From Myxococcales bacterium (lineage in GTDB: Bacteria > Myxococcota_A > Polyangia > Fen-1088): a DNA stretch of 5,614 bases. The stretch is from positions 481-6,094 of the forward strand of contig PMZX01000011.1 of NCBI GenBank assembly GCA_003170035.1, written 5' to 3'. Under the pieces are notes generated by a model. That model was not told the DNA's origin. It did not search any database and saw only the letters and a program-made list of their open reading frames with translations. Of the stretch, positions 5,559 through 5,614 are shown one piece after another (within the stretch, counting starts at the first letter, position 1; the number at the start of each line of letters is the position of its first letter). A program made the position numbers and the translations under genes.

Positions 5559-5614
5559 ATGAAGACCGAACGCCTGACCTACTACCGACTCCTCGCCCAT
5601 CGGGGCAACAAGGC
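5559..5614 (+). CDS. Start of an unidentified tail/baseplate gene (3' partial)
   Basis: The reading frame begins MKTERLTYYRLLAHRGNKA and remains open to the window end, giving 18 full codons. It has a good Shine-Dalgarno and starts 13 bases after the hub stop, so it continues the same operon. The part seen has a basic, tyrosine-containing start without a signal peptide. It is too short to assign. By position it could be a baseplate spike, wedge or accessory protein, but this is only context. Confidence 0.55.
   Translation, partial: MKTERLTYYRLLAHRGNK

Overview
This window is a compact stretch of tail morphogenesis genes from a contractile-tailed (myovirus-type) bacteriophage or prophage. All genes lie on the + strand and are packed almost end to end, with gaps of 20 bases or less and start/stop overlaps of 1 and 4 bases. 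The DNA is GC-rich (roughly 60% by eye), with GC-ending codons preferred and TTA leucine codons scarce. This suits a high-GC Gram-negative (proteobacterial) host, but the host cannot be named. Nothing shows whether the source is a free phage, an integrated prophage or a phage-derived particle, because no integrase, capsid, packaging or lysis gene is in view.

Layout: (1) 1-662, the C-terminal part of a DUF3383-type tail sheath protein, truncated by the window edge; (2) 683-1150, a DUF3277-type tail tube protein; (3) 1155-1583, a tail assembly chaperone whose end overlaps a second open frame running to 1777, with a canonical -1 slippery heptamer (C CCT TTA, 1529-1535) that would yield a 207-residue fusion; (4) 1781-3391, a short (536-residue) tape measure protein; (5) 3391-4080, a Dit-like baseplate protein; (6) 4083-4499, a Pam3 gp18-like baseplate plug; (7) 4496-5545, a baseplate hub protein; (8) from 5559, the first 18 codons of an unidentified gene that runs off the window.

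The genes make successive parts of one machine. The chaperone and its frameshifted form are expected to coat the tape measure protein. The tube polymerises to the length the tape measure sets, and the sheath polymerises round the tube. The Dit-like, plug and hub proteins form the central baseplate from which assembly starts. The gene order resembles that of simple-baseplate myophages such as Pam3 and the PB1/E217 group. No promoter, terminator, RNA gene, mobile element or CRISPR array was seen, and no wholly new system. The most notable element is the predicted frameshift, together with a competing internal start (ATG at 1631 with a strong Shine-Dalgarno) in the same extension frame. Family assignments come from recalled sequence patterns, not from a search.
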